DNA of 64,000 bases from Viridothelium virens (taxonomy: Eukaryota; Ascomycota; Dothideomycetes; Trypetheliales; Trypetheliaceae). Position 1 is the first letter of the stretch; every line of letters begins with the position of its first letter. The stretch covers positions 186,001 to 250,000 of the forward strand of contig ML991815.1 of NCBI GenBank assembly GCA_010094025.1. The letters run 5' to 3'. Of this stretch, positions 35,440-48,100 are shown one piece after another. The translations under genes were made by a program, and so were the position numbers. The notes under the pieces were generated by a model. It was not told where the DNA came from and ran no database searches. It saw only the letters and a program-made list of their open reading frames with translations.

Positions 35440-37492
35440 CTAGAAGTGTTGAGCATTTCCAAGTCCTGCTCCACCGTGCTCATGCTGAGCAGTAATGCCC
35501 CTGTAGCTCTGCTCGGCGAAACTGGTGTGAACAGGCGAATAGTGCTGCTGTTGAGACTCGTCTTGCCGGAGATATGAATTCGGGAATTGTGTAATATTGT
35601 ACGGTGCACTCATATTGGCTGCCTGCGAGTGAGCCGGTGGTGTGGCCAGTGGTTGACTTTGATAGCTCGGGAATGTCGCCGTTTGTGGAGTTGAGTTGAC
35701 ACGCTGAAGTGATGGTCTGTACAATGAGGACGGTGGGAGCTCAATGCGTCTCGGCGCCCCACTGGAGAACGAGCGGTTGCGCGAGGATGCCGCTGCTTGG
35801 AAACCTGGAATTTGTCCATCTGACGAAGTAAATCATTAGCATCAATATCTTTGCTGAGCTAACTTGAGACCCTGAAACTTACAGGAATACCCGATACCAT
35901 ATGGCGTGGAGGAGTTATTCTGACCAAGAGTTCGGGGGCCGTCCTCATTGAAGGGGCCGCCAGCTTCTGTTCTTGGATTGGAGTACTCAGCCGTGGAATG
36001 CTGGTTCGTATTGTTGCCCATGTTACTGTACGATATACTGGTTCGCAGAGGGGACTGCAGAGACTCTGCACGGGACCTGCCCATTGGTCCCATACGATCA
36101 TAAATGTTTAGTCGAGGAATCTTATGTTGTGCCGGACCTGCGGGATAGTTTGGGTTCGCGCCGTAAGGCCCAGCAAAAGGATTGGGTCTTTTCGGGCTTC
36201 CCCCAAAGGAGCTCGGAGGGGTGTGGGCATAAGCAAAAGGGGAGGACGATGCATCGGCCACTGAAGTCGACACAGGAGACATTGTGTCCGTAGCCGACTG
36301 TGGTGGCGTGAATGCAAAGGCGCTTAGGGCGGGACTGATACCGGTTGGCGACATGTGACTGTTGTCAGGCCCTCGTCGAAATCCAGTATCGAGTGTTAGC
36401 GGACGGCTTACACCGCCGTTTGGAAGCTGGCCTGGGAACTGGCCAGGATAATTTGCACCAAAGGCGGCAGGAGAAGCTAAAGGCGTTCCAACATTCGGGT
36501 TTGCTGGGTTGACTGCTCCAAATGGGGAGTGTAGGGCCTGCGTCATGTCGAAATTCTCTGGAAGCGCCCGGGAGCTCATCATCCGTTCACGATCATCGCT
36601 GTTAAGTCTTTTAAGTTTTGCCCTCCTAGTGCGGCAGAGTTAGTGTGACCATCTCGTTTGCGTCGAGGTTTGCTATTAGTGACTAATACTGACCGATTCT
36701 GAAACCAAACCTGAACCTGACGCGGACTCAGCCCCGGGATTTCTCTTGACAGCCGTTCGCGATGTGCCGCGTCTGGATGAGCTTGCCGAGCAAATTCGCT
36801 CATCAGAAAACGCGTCTGATTATGTGTGAGCCTTAGCGGACGTCAGTATATCAGATATTCTTGCAATGAAAATCAAAAATCCAAGGCATAGCTCATGTTG
36901 CCTACCTGAATCGCTTCATTTTCCGCTTCTGCGCACGTATCTCTGCCGCCGTCATCGAGGATTTGATACCAGACTGCTCTGGATCATCATCGTCGTCCAA
37001 GTCGAAGTCAAGATCTTGGAATTCATTGCTCGGGTCTTCGTCGTTCTCGGCCTTTGGCGGAGTGTGTGAGCGACCTGAAATGGGGCTTGCAGGCGCAGAA
37101 GAAACGGCTTTTCCATCTGTAACTTTAGTTTGATCACGGTTGGCAATGCCGTCAACGGCTTCCTGATTAGAATTATTCGTGCTACTCCCGCCAGACTGAT
37201 CTATCTGATCGTTAGAATGGCTCGTAGCTTGAGCCACTGAATCGAAAAGAAATGGTGCACTCCTATAAGAACGAAGTAAGGACGGTGCCTGGAGGCCAGC
37301 ATGATGAGTTGCGTTGGATGATTCGATGCTGGAAGTCGGAATGGTCTCATCGCCGGGAGTAAAGCTGATGTGACTTGACTTGAGTCGTTGAGATTGCCAT
37401 CCAGCATCGGACTGATCCGTAGAAAATCCAGACATCCGAGGAGAGGTCGGGGGCGACGGCAAATTTATGTTGCCGCTGTAAAGTGCTTGCAT
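35440..37492 (-). CDS. Fungal homeodomain transcription factor
   Basis: Four exons in coding order (37492-36906, 36831-36694, 36625-35883, 35819-35440) give 615 residues. The homeodomain lies at about residues 188-250: it opens with KRKMKRFRLTHNQTRFL and ends in the recognition helix SPRQVQVWFQNRRAKLKRL, with the invariant Trp, Phe, Asn and Arg present. The second intron splits the recognition helix between Asn and Arg of WFQNR. An acidic patch (DLDFDLDDDDD) precedes the homeodomain, and a long Ser, Pro and Asn-rich tail follows. Homeodomain factors of this type control conidiation and development in filamentous fungi; the target here is unknown. A 3.5-kb gene-free upstream region suits a regulated developmental gene. 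Confidence 0.92.
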
Positions 37493-39961
37493 TGGAACTT
37501 TGGGTTTGGGTGAAATTGGTCGAGCCTTTAGTAGCTTTTTAGATAGTAATTGACCCTACATAATTCAGTGAACTGTCCAAAATGTCAAGACGTAAAAACT
37601 CCAGTGATTATGATTCTTCACTGGATCGAGACCATACCTAATGTTGAGCGACTAAGAATGGGCGCATTAATCGCAAATCAATGCCAATCAACCGGTGAAA
37701 GACTGAAGAGCAAATCGTGAGAAGTTCAAAAACGAAGATGTGGTTCGAATATCCCTGAGGGAAAGAGCAATCCAGGAGAACCCTAATTGTGTTCGTCCAG
37801 TTCCTCTTTAGCCTCGAAAACCGGGGACCTGTTTCCTACTCGGACACGAAGTACAGCTATCTGCTGACGGTTCAAAGGGCGATCAAGCTAGCTCTTCAAG
37901 AGCCAAATCAAAACTAGTAACTGTCTTGAACGAGAGACGTCGAATGGAGGAAGAACGAAAGAAGATAAGCTCCAAGCTCGGTCGGTAGCCTATTGGATGC
38001 TGGACGTGATACACGGATGAGCTACAACGTTGATGATCACCGAGGGCATGTGATGTTGTAAACCCCGCTGGCGACCAAGTCTGGGCCCTTTGGACTGGGT
38101 GTTGAACACTGCTTTCCCAACAATAATGCCGATCCAAGGTGAGCAAAAAGAGGAGATCGGAGCCGAACCAAAAGCAGCACGCTGGTAAGCCTGGGAAAAT
38201 GTGGGAATGAAGGGTTCAAACAGCGTGAATATAGGCGCTGATGGGTGAAGAAAGAAAGACCCAATGATACAGGCTAGATGTCACGGCAAATTGCGTTAAA
38301 AGGGAAGCAGGCAGGGCCCGGCGGCGCCTAAAGCATCAGGTCCGTTGAAAGTTTGGGAACTGGTCCGAACAAAAAGAGGAGAAGAAAAAAAGAATGTGGG
38401 GAGTGTTCGAATGTGGAAACACGGTGAAAGCTACCTCGGTGGGACTGAGGAAGGTAACTTCGAGGTCCAGGATACAGCTGTGCGAGAAGGTGGCCTGAAT
38501 GACGAAGAAGGCAAGGAGCTCAATAACGAGTCAGGACCGCAAAATTAATTTCGGCCCCTCGGCTGCCCAGATTATGGAGCAGAGAATGGCGGCAGAGTTG
38601 CTGCAGCAGCAGCAAATGAAAGGCGTAGAGAAGACGGTCGAGTGAACTTTAACTCACCAGCAACCTACCTGGTTCTGGGTGGAAAGTGAAGCATAGTCCC
38701 ACCACAACAGGCTTTCCGAGCCCGCCGAACTGGCTTCTAGCTCTCAGACCAAATTCACTGGCTGATCCTGGGGGAGATGCCAGTCATTTCAGCCACATCG
38801 GTTTACTGTTGGCCCTAGGCCATCTAAGCACGAGGAATATGCAGGTAGACGGACAGGGTTAGGACATGCGTGTTGCGGGGTCTTCGTCTTTGATACCAGG
38901 AAGACTCCAACCATGAGACGAGAAGCTGCCTAGGCATTGCATTGCACAGCCTATCCAGGCTAGAATGCCTCTCAACAACGGCGCATGCTTGGCAGCCCGA
39001 AAGCATGTACAGCGTGTATTTTGCCTACATCTTTGGTCGAGCAATGGTCCATGGGGACACGAAGACGAGGCTTGTATCAGCAGCCGCATGGGACTTCGGT
39101 TTTGCACGTCCAACAGCGAATCAGCCAAAACGTTACCGAGAGGACAAGGGCGGACGTGGGAAGTTTGAAATGTCTTGGCGCCCATCTCTTGTTGTGCGTC
39201 AGACGAAGAGACTAGCCCGAGCTGACCAGCATCTGCACCCGGCACGATCAGACTCGCCCTGTTGCGGCGGCTTACCTGCAATTCCACTGGCTCGATGGCA
39301 CTGCGAAATTTCCGGACCGCGATCCTATCGATACCGAGCAAAGTCGCTCAGATTCTGTCCTGACCCCTCGGCCCGCTCCGATCCCAGACTGGGCCGGCTC
39401 AGAAGACTTTCCTCTGCAAGAATCTGGTCGCGGGTGGGTGTGTGAGGAACAGGATTCGCGGTGCGCGTAAACTTGACAGCTGTACAATTTTTGGCGCTGC
39501 ATAGGCTTCTTCGAATCTTCGAGATCGACGAATAGCAGTAGTGGCGTCCCTGTGCCGGATAAATTGTTACCTTATTGCAAATCTTGACGCAGGGGCGATC
39601 GTCCCGTCTCTGATCGCCCGAGGAGAGAGCTTGCTTCATATTATCCGGACTTGGATGAGTCCCTGAAGCTGTCTGGTGATCCCCGGCCAGGTTGGAGGTC
39701 AGAGGGCAGCAGCGCGAGGTGCCGGCTCCACCAGCTCGAAACCTCATCAACGACCCGTCGGGACCAACTAGAACCGACGTCAAACGGTTAGCGGACGCCA
39801 CAGCGATCTGAGGGAGCTTCCACCGAGGAGGTGACGCAACGAGGCGGACGAATTCCAATCGAGGCAATCCAGAGACAGGTGCTGTTTCGGCTTGCGTCCC
39901 TGTCTCGAGCAGGCGGACCGAAAGAGCGCGCAAGCAGAGAGTCGCAGTCGCCGCCGCCGCC

Positions 39962-39997
<36 letters not shown>

Positions 39998-41043
39998 CGG
40001 CGACGGTTGCAAATAGCCGCGGGATGCCTGCGTCCGTGAAGTCGGATCGGATTCGACTATCGTGGATGTGAGGGGAGGCCTGGGGGTGCGCAAGGACAGA
40101 CGCTGGTGGAAATTTCAACGCCCGCCAGGGTTCGGCATGCTCGCTAGCTAGAGCGGCGGACTCGACCAGGGGTCGCCAGAAGGTGTAACACGCCCGCCTT
40201 GACACTGCAATTCCGGTTCGATGCAGGATGGCAGACTGCGCAATAGAGATTGTTCGGCCGAGCCTGCAGCCTCTGGCCGTGAGGTTGTCGGCTCCAGCTC
40301 GCCACCGACAAATCCAGCAGACCCAGCACCGCCAGTACCTATCGGCTAGCCGAGTGCGTGCCTGGATGCAGCGCCGTTGAAGCGTTGCGCTGGGAGGGCG
40401 GACGGTGGCATGGTGGGCAACGATGACCACGACGGCGACATATTTTCTCCCGCGTCGCCCGCTGTCAGAACCACTGTTAGAACCACTGTCAGAACCACTG
40501 CCAGCACCGCTCATTAGCTGTTGGACCACCGTGACTAGGCTGAGGGCCGGCTCGGGTCCAGAAGGCCGCTGGTGAATAGCGTGGATAGGCGCGATTAGCC
40601 TCAGCCTGACCCCTTGGACCCTGTCTTCGACGGTATCTCCCGGTCCCACGGGTCTGCCTACATAATCCTACTCTGCGACTGTACTGGGGTAGTCTGCTGC
40701 AGCGGTCACATCCCTGCCGTCAATATTGCCTACCTAAGCCTTTAGTGCCATCGAAGGATTCGGGATGGGCTCTTCGCGAGATGGGATGGCTTGCCATCTC
40801 AGATCTAGAGGCGCGCCGCTCTCCCGCCCGATTCGCCGGATGATCGCTCTCCCTCCACCCTCACGCACACATCCGAGCTTGGGGTCGATCTCAACTGCAT
40901 CTTCTTATACAGGATGGGTATCATTTTAGCTGGATATAGCTGCTGCAGCCCGAGAGACGGTGCTGCAACGCATTACCGCGGGTCAAGTCACGGATACATG
41001 CTCGGTACCGGCCATGCTCCCCATACCTCGCGCTTCACCTCGT
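37493..41043. other. Long gene-free region upstream of the homeodomain gene
   Basis: About 3.55 kb hold no gene I can support. The part from 38.6 to 40.9 kb is GC-rich and contains a CCG run with (CAG)11, three 12-base repeats at 40464-40499 (unit GTCAGAACCACT, one base changed in the middle copy) and long composition-driven frames on both strands (up to 289 codons). It probably includes the homeodomain gene's promoter and leader, and possibly a non-coding transcript. Confidence 0.5.
39951..39995 (+). repeat. CCG/CAG trinucleotide microsatellite
   Basis: Four CCG units (39951-39962) run into eleven CAG units (39963-39995), followed by one CAC. It lies in non-coding sequence and causes a poly-Leu run in a spurious minus-strand frame. 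Confidence 0.95.
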
Positions 41044-43321
41044 TTAGTTCCCATTCATCCCCATGATCCCATTGTCCAACCCACCACCTCCGTCAGCCTG
41101 TGTCTGCAACTCTGCGGGCCGCGGCTCTTCCTGTTCCTGTTCCTGTTCCTGTTGCTGCTCCTCCGCATTGTCAGCCACACTTGTCTCCACTTTGCCGTTT
41201 GTCGTTTCTGGCATGCCTTCCCCGCCGTCCTTGGTATTGTTGACCAAGACCTCGGTGCTGAGCAAAGCCTTCAGATTTCGGCCATCATCAATCTTATCAA
41301 TCTGCGCGAGGTTCGTGCCAGATGCGATACGGAGAGCCCGCCACGTCTTACCTAGTTTGGTCTCTTCCAGTGTTTTCTTCTCTTCCTCCGAATCTGCCAT
41401 TTCCAAATCAAGGTCGATCGTCTCTGCGTCTTTGACAAATGACTCGATGGTAGGTATCTTCCAACTGCAAGTGAGAGTGTCAGAACAATAAGCGCTCGTG
41501 TTGGAACGGAATCTCTCCTACCGATCGGGCTGTTTCAGTCTCTCTAAACCGTTAGCCGTCTCATCTTCCGAGAGAAACGAAAGGTCGATCGATCCCAGCG
41601 GTATGGCTCGGATGCGTTTGGGGGCACAAGCTTTCTCGGCTCCGACTTTTGCTTCATGATAATACTTCGGTAACATCGGGTCTCGGACGATGGGTGGGCA
41701 GCTCTCCACTTTCCAACGCACCCAGTTCTTGTCTCGAGACAGCACCGTGTCAACCATCCGGCAGTAGAACTTCCCGTCTGTTCCTTCCTGAAGGTAGTCC
41801 GCAATGATCTTTTTTGTCGCGAGAGCCCACTCCGTCTGAAATTCGTCAGTAAGAGAATCTGATAGACCACGGGTAGTTCAGCTTACGTCTTCGTCACTCA
41901 GTGTGAAATCAAACATCATGGCCTTCTGTACCTTTAAATCGAGCAACTTCTTCTTTCCCTTCTCGGTCAGAGACATGAGGAAATCGATGATTATCAGAGC
42001 CTGAACGAGTATGTGTTTTTGGAAAGCTACGTCACTTAACTATGAAATAGCAGTTAGCTGCATCGCTGGGGTGGATTGGGGGTTGTATAAAGCAATCTTA
42101 CTTCGAGATCAAAAAGCTCACGATCCGTCAGATATTTTGGATTATAGACGTCTCTATATGTATCGGTCTCGTCATCTCTTTTCCTCTTTGTCCCCCGACC
42201 AATATCTGCAGTGTTCTGCTGCATTTCTGCTGGGATGGACTTGAACTTGGCAATCGTGAGTTGCAAGGCAAGTTTGAATTGGTCAAAATTGTTACCCGTA
42301 AAGAGTTTGGGAGGCTCTGAGAAATATTCTTGCATGTGCCAGAAAATTGGATAGAGCTTGTCATTTGATACGACGCCTTGGGATTTAATTTCATCCTCGG
42401 GTGCGTCCACTGTGACCGATACTTCAGTCGTGATAGGCGCAACAGCTCCGCCTGCCGATTCTGGCTTTATCTGAACTTCTTGTTGATCAGCCTGTTCTTT
42501 GGAGGGCTCCTCATCCTCAAGTTTGCTTCGTTCAGTCTCCTTGACACCTGTAACCAGCTCCGCATCTTGCATCTCCGCATCTGGGTTGGGTTGACTGAAT
42601 GTCGTCGTATTGGCAGTATGAAATTCGCCCCTAAGGTTGACTGAACTTTTGTCGCCGAGTGGAAAGATCTGAAAGAGGAAGAAGAAGACACGTCCACAGA
42701 AAACAGCATCTTCTGCCCGGGAAAGTCGTCGTCGCAAGAGTTCATTGCAAGACCGCAAGATAGACATGAATTTCTTATCCCATTCCTTTTCAACGATGCG
42801 TTCTCGCCTTGACTCTAAGTATTGGAATACTCTCCGACATCCACTTGTTGTCTGCGTATCAAAAAGATCCTCTAATAGTAGCACGACCTGACCAGGATTA
42901 CATTGTCCTAACAGTGGTTTAGCGGTGTTTGCAGCCATCCACTCGAGCTCGAAACATACCAGTCTCCTCGCATATCTGAATGATGTCGAGAAGGTCCCAT
43001 ATTCGCACAAATTCAGGATCGTCAATAGAAGTTGTGGACGTCTCCTCGAGATTAGCATGGCTCTCTACAGCACGAAATTTGTTCTCTCACCACACAATCA
43101 TAAATGATGTCTTGTGCTATGGCTTCCACAAGAGAATACTGTAGTGGTCCACCTCCAAACTCGACACCTAATGCCTTGACATCCTCTATGATTGGAGAAG
43201 ACGAAAGCTCGGGTTCCACTCCAGTAGATCGCTTGATTTCCCTTGCTCGTGACAACAGGACATTGAATCGCTCTTGAATGCGACTTTTCGATGCCACCTC
43301 TTGCAGTGCCTTTATTGCCAT
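41044..43321 (-). CDS. HPR1: THO complex subunit 1 (Hpr1/THOC1)
   Basis: Six exons in coding order (43321-43091, 43044-42960, 42907-42102, 42039-41887, 41835-41522, 41464-41044) give 669 residues. Hpr1 is part of THO/TREX, which couples transcription to mRNP assembly and export and limits R-loops. Family blocks are DPEFVRIWDLLDIIQIC, the NELLRR..SRAEDAVFCGR region, FWHMQEYFSEPPKLF, LSDVAFQKHILVQALIIIDF and the C-terminal KTWRALRIAS. The first intron (43045-43090) is least certain: its acceptor is only a few bases beyond the likely branch site, and an upstream in-frame start has no ATG, so Met at 43321 is chosen. The C-terminus carries an EQ repeat. Confidence 0.85.
41128..41151 (+). repeat. 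TTCCTG hexanucleotide repeat in HPR1
   Basis: Four perfect TTCCTG units encode a Gln-Glu dipeptide run near the C-terminus of the minus-strand HPR1 product. The repeat is in frame and could vary in length without frameshift. Confidence 0.9.
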
Positions 43322-43871
43322 TATAATGGGGTGGAGAGCAGTGCTCTCAAGAGGTCTCACTATCCTCGACCGTACGATGTACCATGTGCTCGGAGATCTG
43401 AAGTTGTCTTTGTTCTCGCGCTCCGATTTCCAGGCGCTGCTCGTTGGGTCTAGCCGTCGTTATACGATTTAGTGTTCAAAGGACCAGTAGTTGAGAGTTT
43501 GCTTGGCAGGAGAAGGCAAAGGAGTGTATCTGAGGATCTAATAAAGAGCGTAAAAAGACAATGGTCAAGATGTCTGAGTGATGCACGAGAAGGCACACAA
43601 GTGTGAGTGTGCGCTTCTCAGTGAAAGTGAGGAGTACCATCAATGAGAAGTCTAAGTGTGAGGTAAGATTCGCGATTCGCTAAAACCTGCACGCCTTTGC
43701 TACAGTTCGCACCAGATTTCGGGCCGTTGCAGTCAACTGCAAGGACATTGGTCAAATCATTGGCAAAAGCGACGCGTCGGCGCGTCGGCGCGTTCGCCAA
43801 CTATATTGTGTCATTAATAGCACAGTCCAAAGTTTTCATTCATCGCTTCCTTTTGCAGATTCGAAAGCAAA
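43322..43871. other. Divergent promoter region, HPR1 / CSM3
   Basis: About 550 bases separate the two starts. The CSM3-proximal part has a GC-rich cluster (43769-43797) with ACGCGT and several GCG steps. The HPR1 frame stays open without an ATG to about 43460. I see no additional gene. Confidence 0.5.
43772..43777. promoter_or_regulatory. MluI cell-cycle box upstream of CSM3
   Basis: ACGCGT lies 94 bases before the CSM3 start, within a short run of CGCG-containing sequence. It is a candidate MBF site for G1/S expression of a replication-fork gene; function is inferred from position and family. Confidence 0.45.
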
Positions 43872-44834
43872 ATGCCTCTGCTTGATGAATCGGCGCATTA
43901 CGCTCCAGAAAGAGATGACCTCGACGACTTGTTCAATCACGATGCGTCTCTGGATGATGTCTTCAAAGATACAAACGATGGGAGCAATGCTGCCACCGAT
44001 GGACCCCCAGAATCGAGAAGAAGAGCTGCCGACGGTGGTGCAGATCTAGGTATCGATGAAGAAATTAAAATTACAAAAAGACGCCAGCCCATTGCGAAGC
44101 TTGATGAAGCACGGTATTATCTCTCCGCATCCAAGAAATATGCCGTTTGCTTTTTTGCACACCGTTGATGTACTCAGCTGACCCGTCATAGCCTTCTGTC
44201 TAATGCAGGCATACCGAAGCTGCGAAAAATAACCAAGGAGCGCCTGAAATTCCGAGGCAAAGGACATGAGGTAACATATGTACCCTGGAGCAAGTGTAAA
44301 GACCCTTATCATAACAAAGTACAGTTTTCCGACGTCTCCCGACTCCTAAATATCTATCAGCTATGGCTAGATGATCTGTACCCGAGAGCAAAATTTGCGG
44401 ATGGGTTGGCAATGATTGAGAAGCTGGGCCATAGGAAAACGATGCAGATGAAACGAAAGGAGTGGATTGACGAGAGTAAACCACGGATACGCTACGATAC
44501 AACGCCGGAGCCAACTGAGCAGTTTGGTCGCGGAGCACCAAATGACACTGAGAACGCTGAAGAGCGCGAAGTTGCCATCCAAGACATGGATGTGCCTGGA
44601 TCTCCACAAGATCATGAGGATCATCCTGAGGGAATCAAGGAAGCTATTGATACAGCCCACAATTCTGTAGATACAGGCGATGATGACGGCGAGGGAGATG
44701 ACCTCGACGCAATAATGGCTGAGCATACAGAGCGTATGGCCGAGCAGCAGAGAGACTCGAACAACGTGGCCCACCCGCGCGATGATTTTGCGGATGAAAT
44801 GGATGCTATGGCAGAACTTGACGACATCTGGTGA
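43872..44834 (+). CDS. CSM3: Replication fork protection complex subunit Csm3/Swi3 (Tipin)
   Basis: Three exons (43872-44113, 44192-44270, 44325-44834) give 276 residues. Csm3/Swi3 pairs with Tof1/Swi1 (Timeless) at replication forks, stabilising stalled forks and helping checkpoint signalling and cohesion. The Swi3 domain spans about residues 70-165: [47 protein letters not shown] and [14 protein letters not shown], and both introns lie within it with the frame kept. The N-terminus is acidic, and the C-terminal third is acidic and disordered, as usual. The neighbour HPR1 is divergent. Confidence 0.93.
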
Positions 44835-45199
44835 TGCAACATAACTTAGCGTTTCGGTCTATGGGATCCCTTAGGAATAGCTAATATATCCAGCAGACTA
44901 ACGGATCCTGAGAACTTTCTTGCGACTAAGAGAAGCCAATGCTTTGAAATAGACTGTAATAGAGGGAGCAATAAAGAGCGTGCGAGCGAGTGCGGAGTAG
45001 TTTGTACTCCGTACTTTGTATCTCAAAAAATCACTCCGTAGGACCCTGTCGATCTTTTATGTCCGCGCACGGTGCGCTTTGAGGCTTAGGTGGCGTCATT
45101 ATAGTGTGCACGGCTGTCCCAAACCCGAAAACAGCATCAGGGAAATCCACTGAAGTACTTTATAATCTTGATGCGGCTCTTGCTTTCTCATTCTTCCTG
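44835..45199. other. Intergenic region, CSM3 to SKI2
   Basis: About 365 bases hold the CSM3 3' UTR and the SKI2 promoter. The SKI2 frame is open from 45104 but its first ATG is at 45200. Nothing else is apparent. Confidence 0.55.
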
Positions 45200-48100
45200 A
45201 TGGAGAGCTTGGCAGCTGCTATAGAGCAGCTTCAAATCAATGAACGCTCAAAATTGGCTCGAGAGCCGGGTTGGATCGATTCTGCATTGAACGAGCAGCG
45301 TCCGGGGAAACGTAAAAGAAGAACAAAAGAAGAAGTGAAAGCTCAGCTAGAGAAGCACTTTTTGTCGCCTTCAACTTCATTTGATACTCACTGGTTGAAC
45401 GAGCTGCAGCAAAGATGGGAAATTCCGACCAAGTACGCCGACTTGTTCGAAGTTGCACCAACCCAGACACGAACGATTATTCGATTCACGAGAGAAGGAC
45501 TCGAAGGTCGTGTCACTGGCTACAAAGAGATCACTATCCCTGCAAATAGCGCAACAGCAAAGAATTCGACCTCAATACTGCGTAAGCCTGCAAATCGGGC
45601 GGATTTTGTGCGTGGCGCTGCTGGCTATTTCCCCTTTGCTCCTGGTGGTCTAGATGGAGTAGAAGCTGCCGCTGCGTACGAAGACGAACTCATTCAAGCC
45701 AAGGAACAAGAACGTGCCCAAAAGAGTAACGGATTAGATCGAATTATTAGCTTTGGGACCGATGGTGGCCTTCTCGAAGTACCTCCTGGCTTCAGTCGGG
45801 GTCTTGGCCTTGAGAAAAGAGCTACTGCGAGTCTGCAGAATGAGGCAGAAGTTCAGAATGTTCTTGATGAAGACCCGGCGGAGCCTGTTACTGCTAATGT
45901 GATGACCCAGAGCGATACGAATGGTCAGGCAGATAGAAAGGCCGAGGAAGACGAGACTGAAGAAGACGAGGATATCGATTCCCTTCTCCCGGTTGAATTT
46001 CCAGCCTTGGCACCACATGGTCAACTTGCTATGTCTGCAGCAACACGGAAAGGGAGACAATGGGCACACATGGTTGATGTGAATCGGGATATTACTAACT
46101 TCCGCGAACTTGTTCCCGATATGGCTCGAGATTGGCCTTTCGAGCTCGATACATTTCAAAAGGAAGCAGTCTATCACCTGGAAAACAATGATTCGGTCTT
46201 CGTAGCTGCTCATACCTCTGCAGGAAAGACCGTCGTTGCCGAGTATGCAATCGCACTTGCAGCCAAACATATGACCAAAGCCATCTACACTTCTCCTATC
46301 AAGGCATTGAGCAACCAGAAATTCCGAGATTTTCGGAACACTTTTGATGACGTCGGTATCCTTACAGGAGATGTTCAAATACGTCCTGAAGCTAGCTGTT
46401 TGATCATGACGACGGAGATTTTACGAAGCATGCTCTACCGCGGCGCTGATCTGGTGCGAGATGTTGAATTCGTCATCTTTGATGAAGTTCACTACGTTAA
46501 CGACTTGGAACGAGGCGTAGTATGGGAGGAAGTCATCATTATGTTGCCTGAGCATGTCACTTTGATCCTCCTGTCTGCTACTGTCCCTAATACCTATGAA
46601 TTCGCATCTTGGGTCGGCAGGACAAAAAAGAAGGATATTTATGTGATCTCGACACCGAAAAGACCCGTTCCTCTGGAGCACTATTTATGGGCTGGAAAAG
46701 CCATGCACAAAATCGTCGATGAAAACAAAAAGTTCATCGAAAAGGGCTGGAAGGAAGCCAGTGACATCTTTACTGGCAAGGACAAGACTAAGAAGCCTAC
46801 TTCAGTTGAACAAAGCCAGGTTTCGCGCGGTGGTGCTTCTGGTGGAGGCCGCGGACAGAACCAACGAGGAAATGCGCAACGGGGAAATAATCAAAGAGGC
46901 GGAGCACAGCAACGCGGTCGTGGACAACCTGCTTCGAGAGGGCAAGGAAACATTGCCAGAACCGGAAGAGGAGGGGGAAGAACAACTGCAGCGCAGGACA
47001 AAAACATCTGGGTTCATCTAGTCCAACATCTCCGTAAGGAAGACCTTCTGCCGGCCTGCATCTTCGTCTTCTCGAAGAAACGCTGCGAAGAGAATGCCGA
47101 TGCACTCTCTAATATTGACTACTGCACGGCAACCGAAAAAAGCGCGATTCACATGATCGTTGAGAAATCGATAGCGCGACTTAGACCCGAGGACCGGATT
47201 CTTCCGCAGATTCGAAGATTACGGGAATTGCTCAGTCGAGGGATAGCTGTTCATCACGGAGGTCTTTTGCCTATTGTGAAAGAAATCGTTGAAATTCTGT
47301 TCGCCAGAACTCTAGTCAAGGTACTCTTTGCAACGGAAACGTTTGCTATGGGTCTTAACCTACCGACAAGAACTGTTGTGTTTTCTGGCTACCGTAAGCA
47401 TGACGGAAGATCTTTCAGGGATCTATTGCCCGGCGAGTATACTCAAATGGCTGGCCGTGCGGGACGAAGAGGTTTAGATCCGGTCGGATCAGTCATTATT
47501 GTGACACCTGGTGCGGATGAAGCTCCGCCTGTAGCTCGATTGAGACAAATGATTCTAGGAGATCCTACGAAGTTGAGGTCTCAATTTCGTTTAACGTATA
47601 ACATGATCCTGAACTTGTTACGGGTGGAAGCACTAAAAATTGAAGAGATGATCAAGCGAAGTTTCAGTGAAAACGCTACGCAGGCACTCTTGCCAGAACA
47701 TGAGAAAGCGGTCAAGCTCTCCGAGGCCGACTTGGCTAAGATAAAGCGCGAGCCCTGTGATATCTGCGACAAAGATCTTGAACTTTGTCATCAAGCGAGC
47801 ATGGATTACGTTAACTTGACAAGCGAGCTGCACGTAGCAGTCCTTGCTTCGCCGGTTGGTAAGAAGACTTTTTCACCGCGGCGATTGATCGTCTACAAGA
47901 AGGTAATGAACTCGAAATGATACCTTGATGAACATTACTGACGTGATAAAGGATGGGATTCGCACCGCTGGTGTCTTGACTAGAGAAGGAGTTTTCGCCG
48001 GTCCATCCCCTCGAATACAAGTTGTCGAGATCAGTAGAAAGAACAGTATTCCAAAGCGACACAATGCTGACCTGCTACCGTATCTGGATCGATTTCGAAG

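Noticed and set aside
39325-39933. 202-codon minus-strand frame in the homeodomain upstream region
   Set aside because: Composition-driven, unlike any protein I know, and overlaps another such frame.
39780-40649. 289-codon minus-strand frame with poly-Leu
   Set aside because: The Leu run is the (CAG)11 repeat read in reverse; the remainder is Arg/Trp/Cys-rich with no domain or start context.
43063-43090. 28-nt first intron for HPR1
   Set aside because: Too short for splicing; a 46-nt intron ending at 43045 keeps the same frame.
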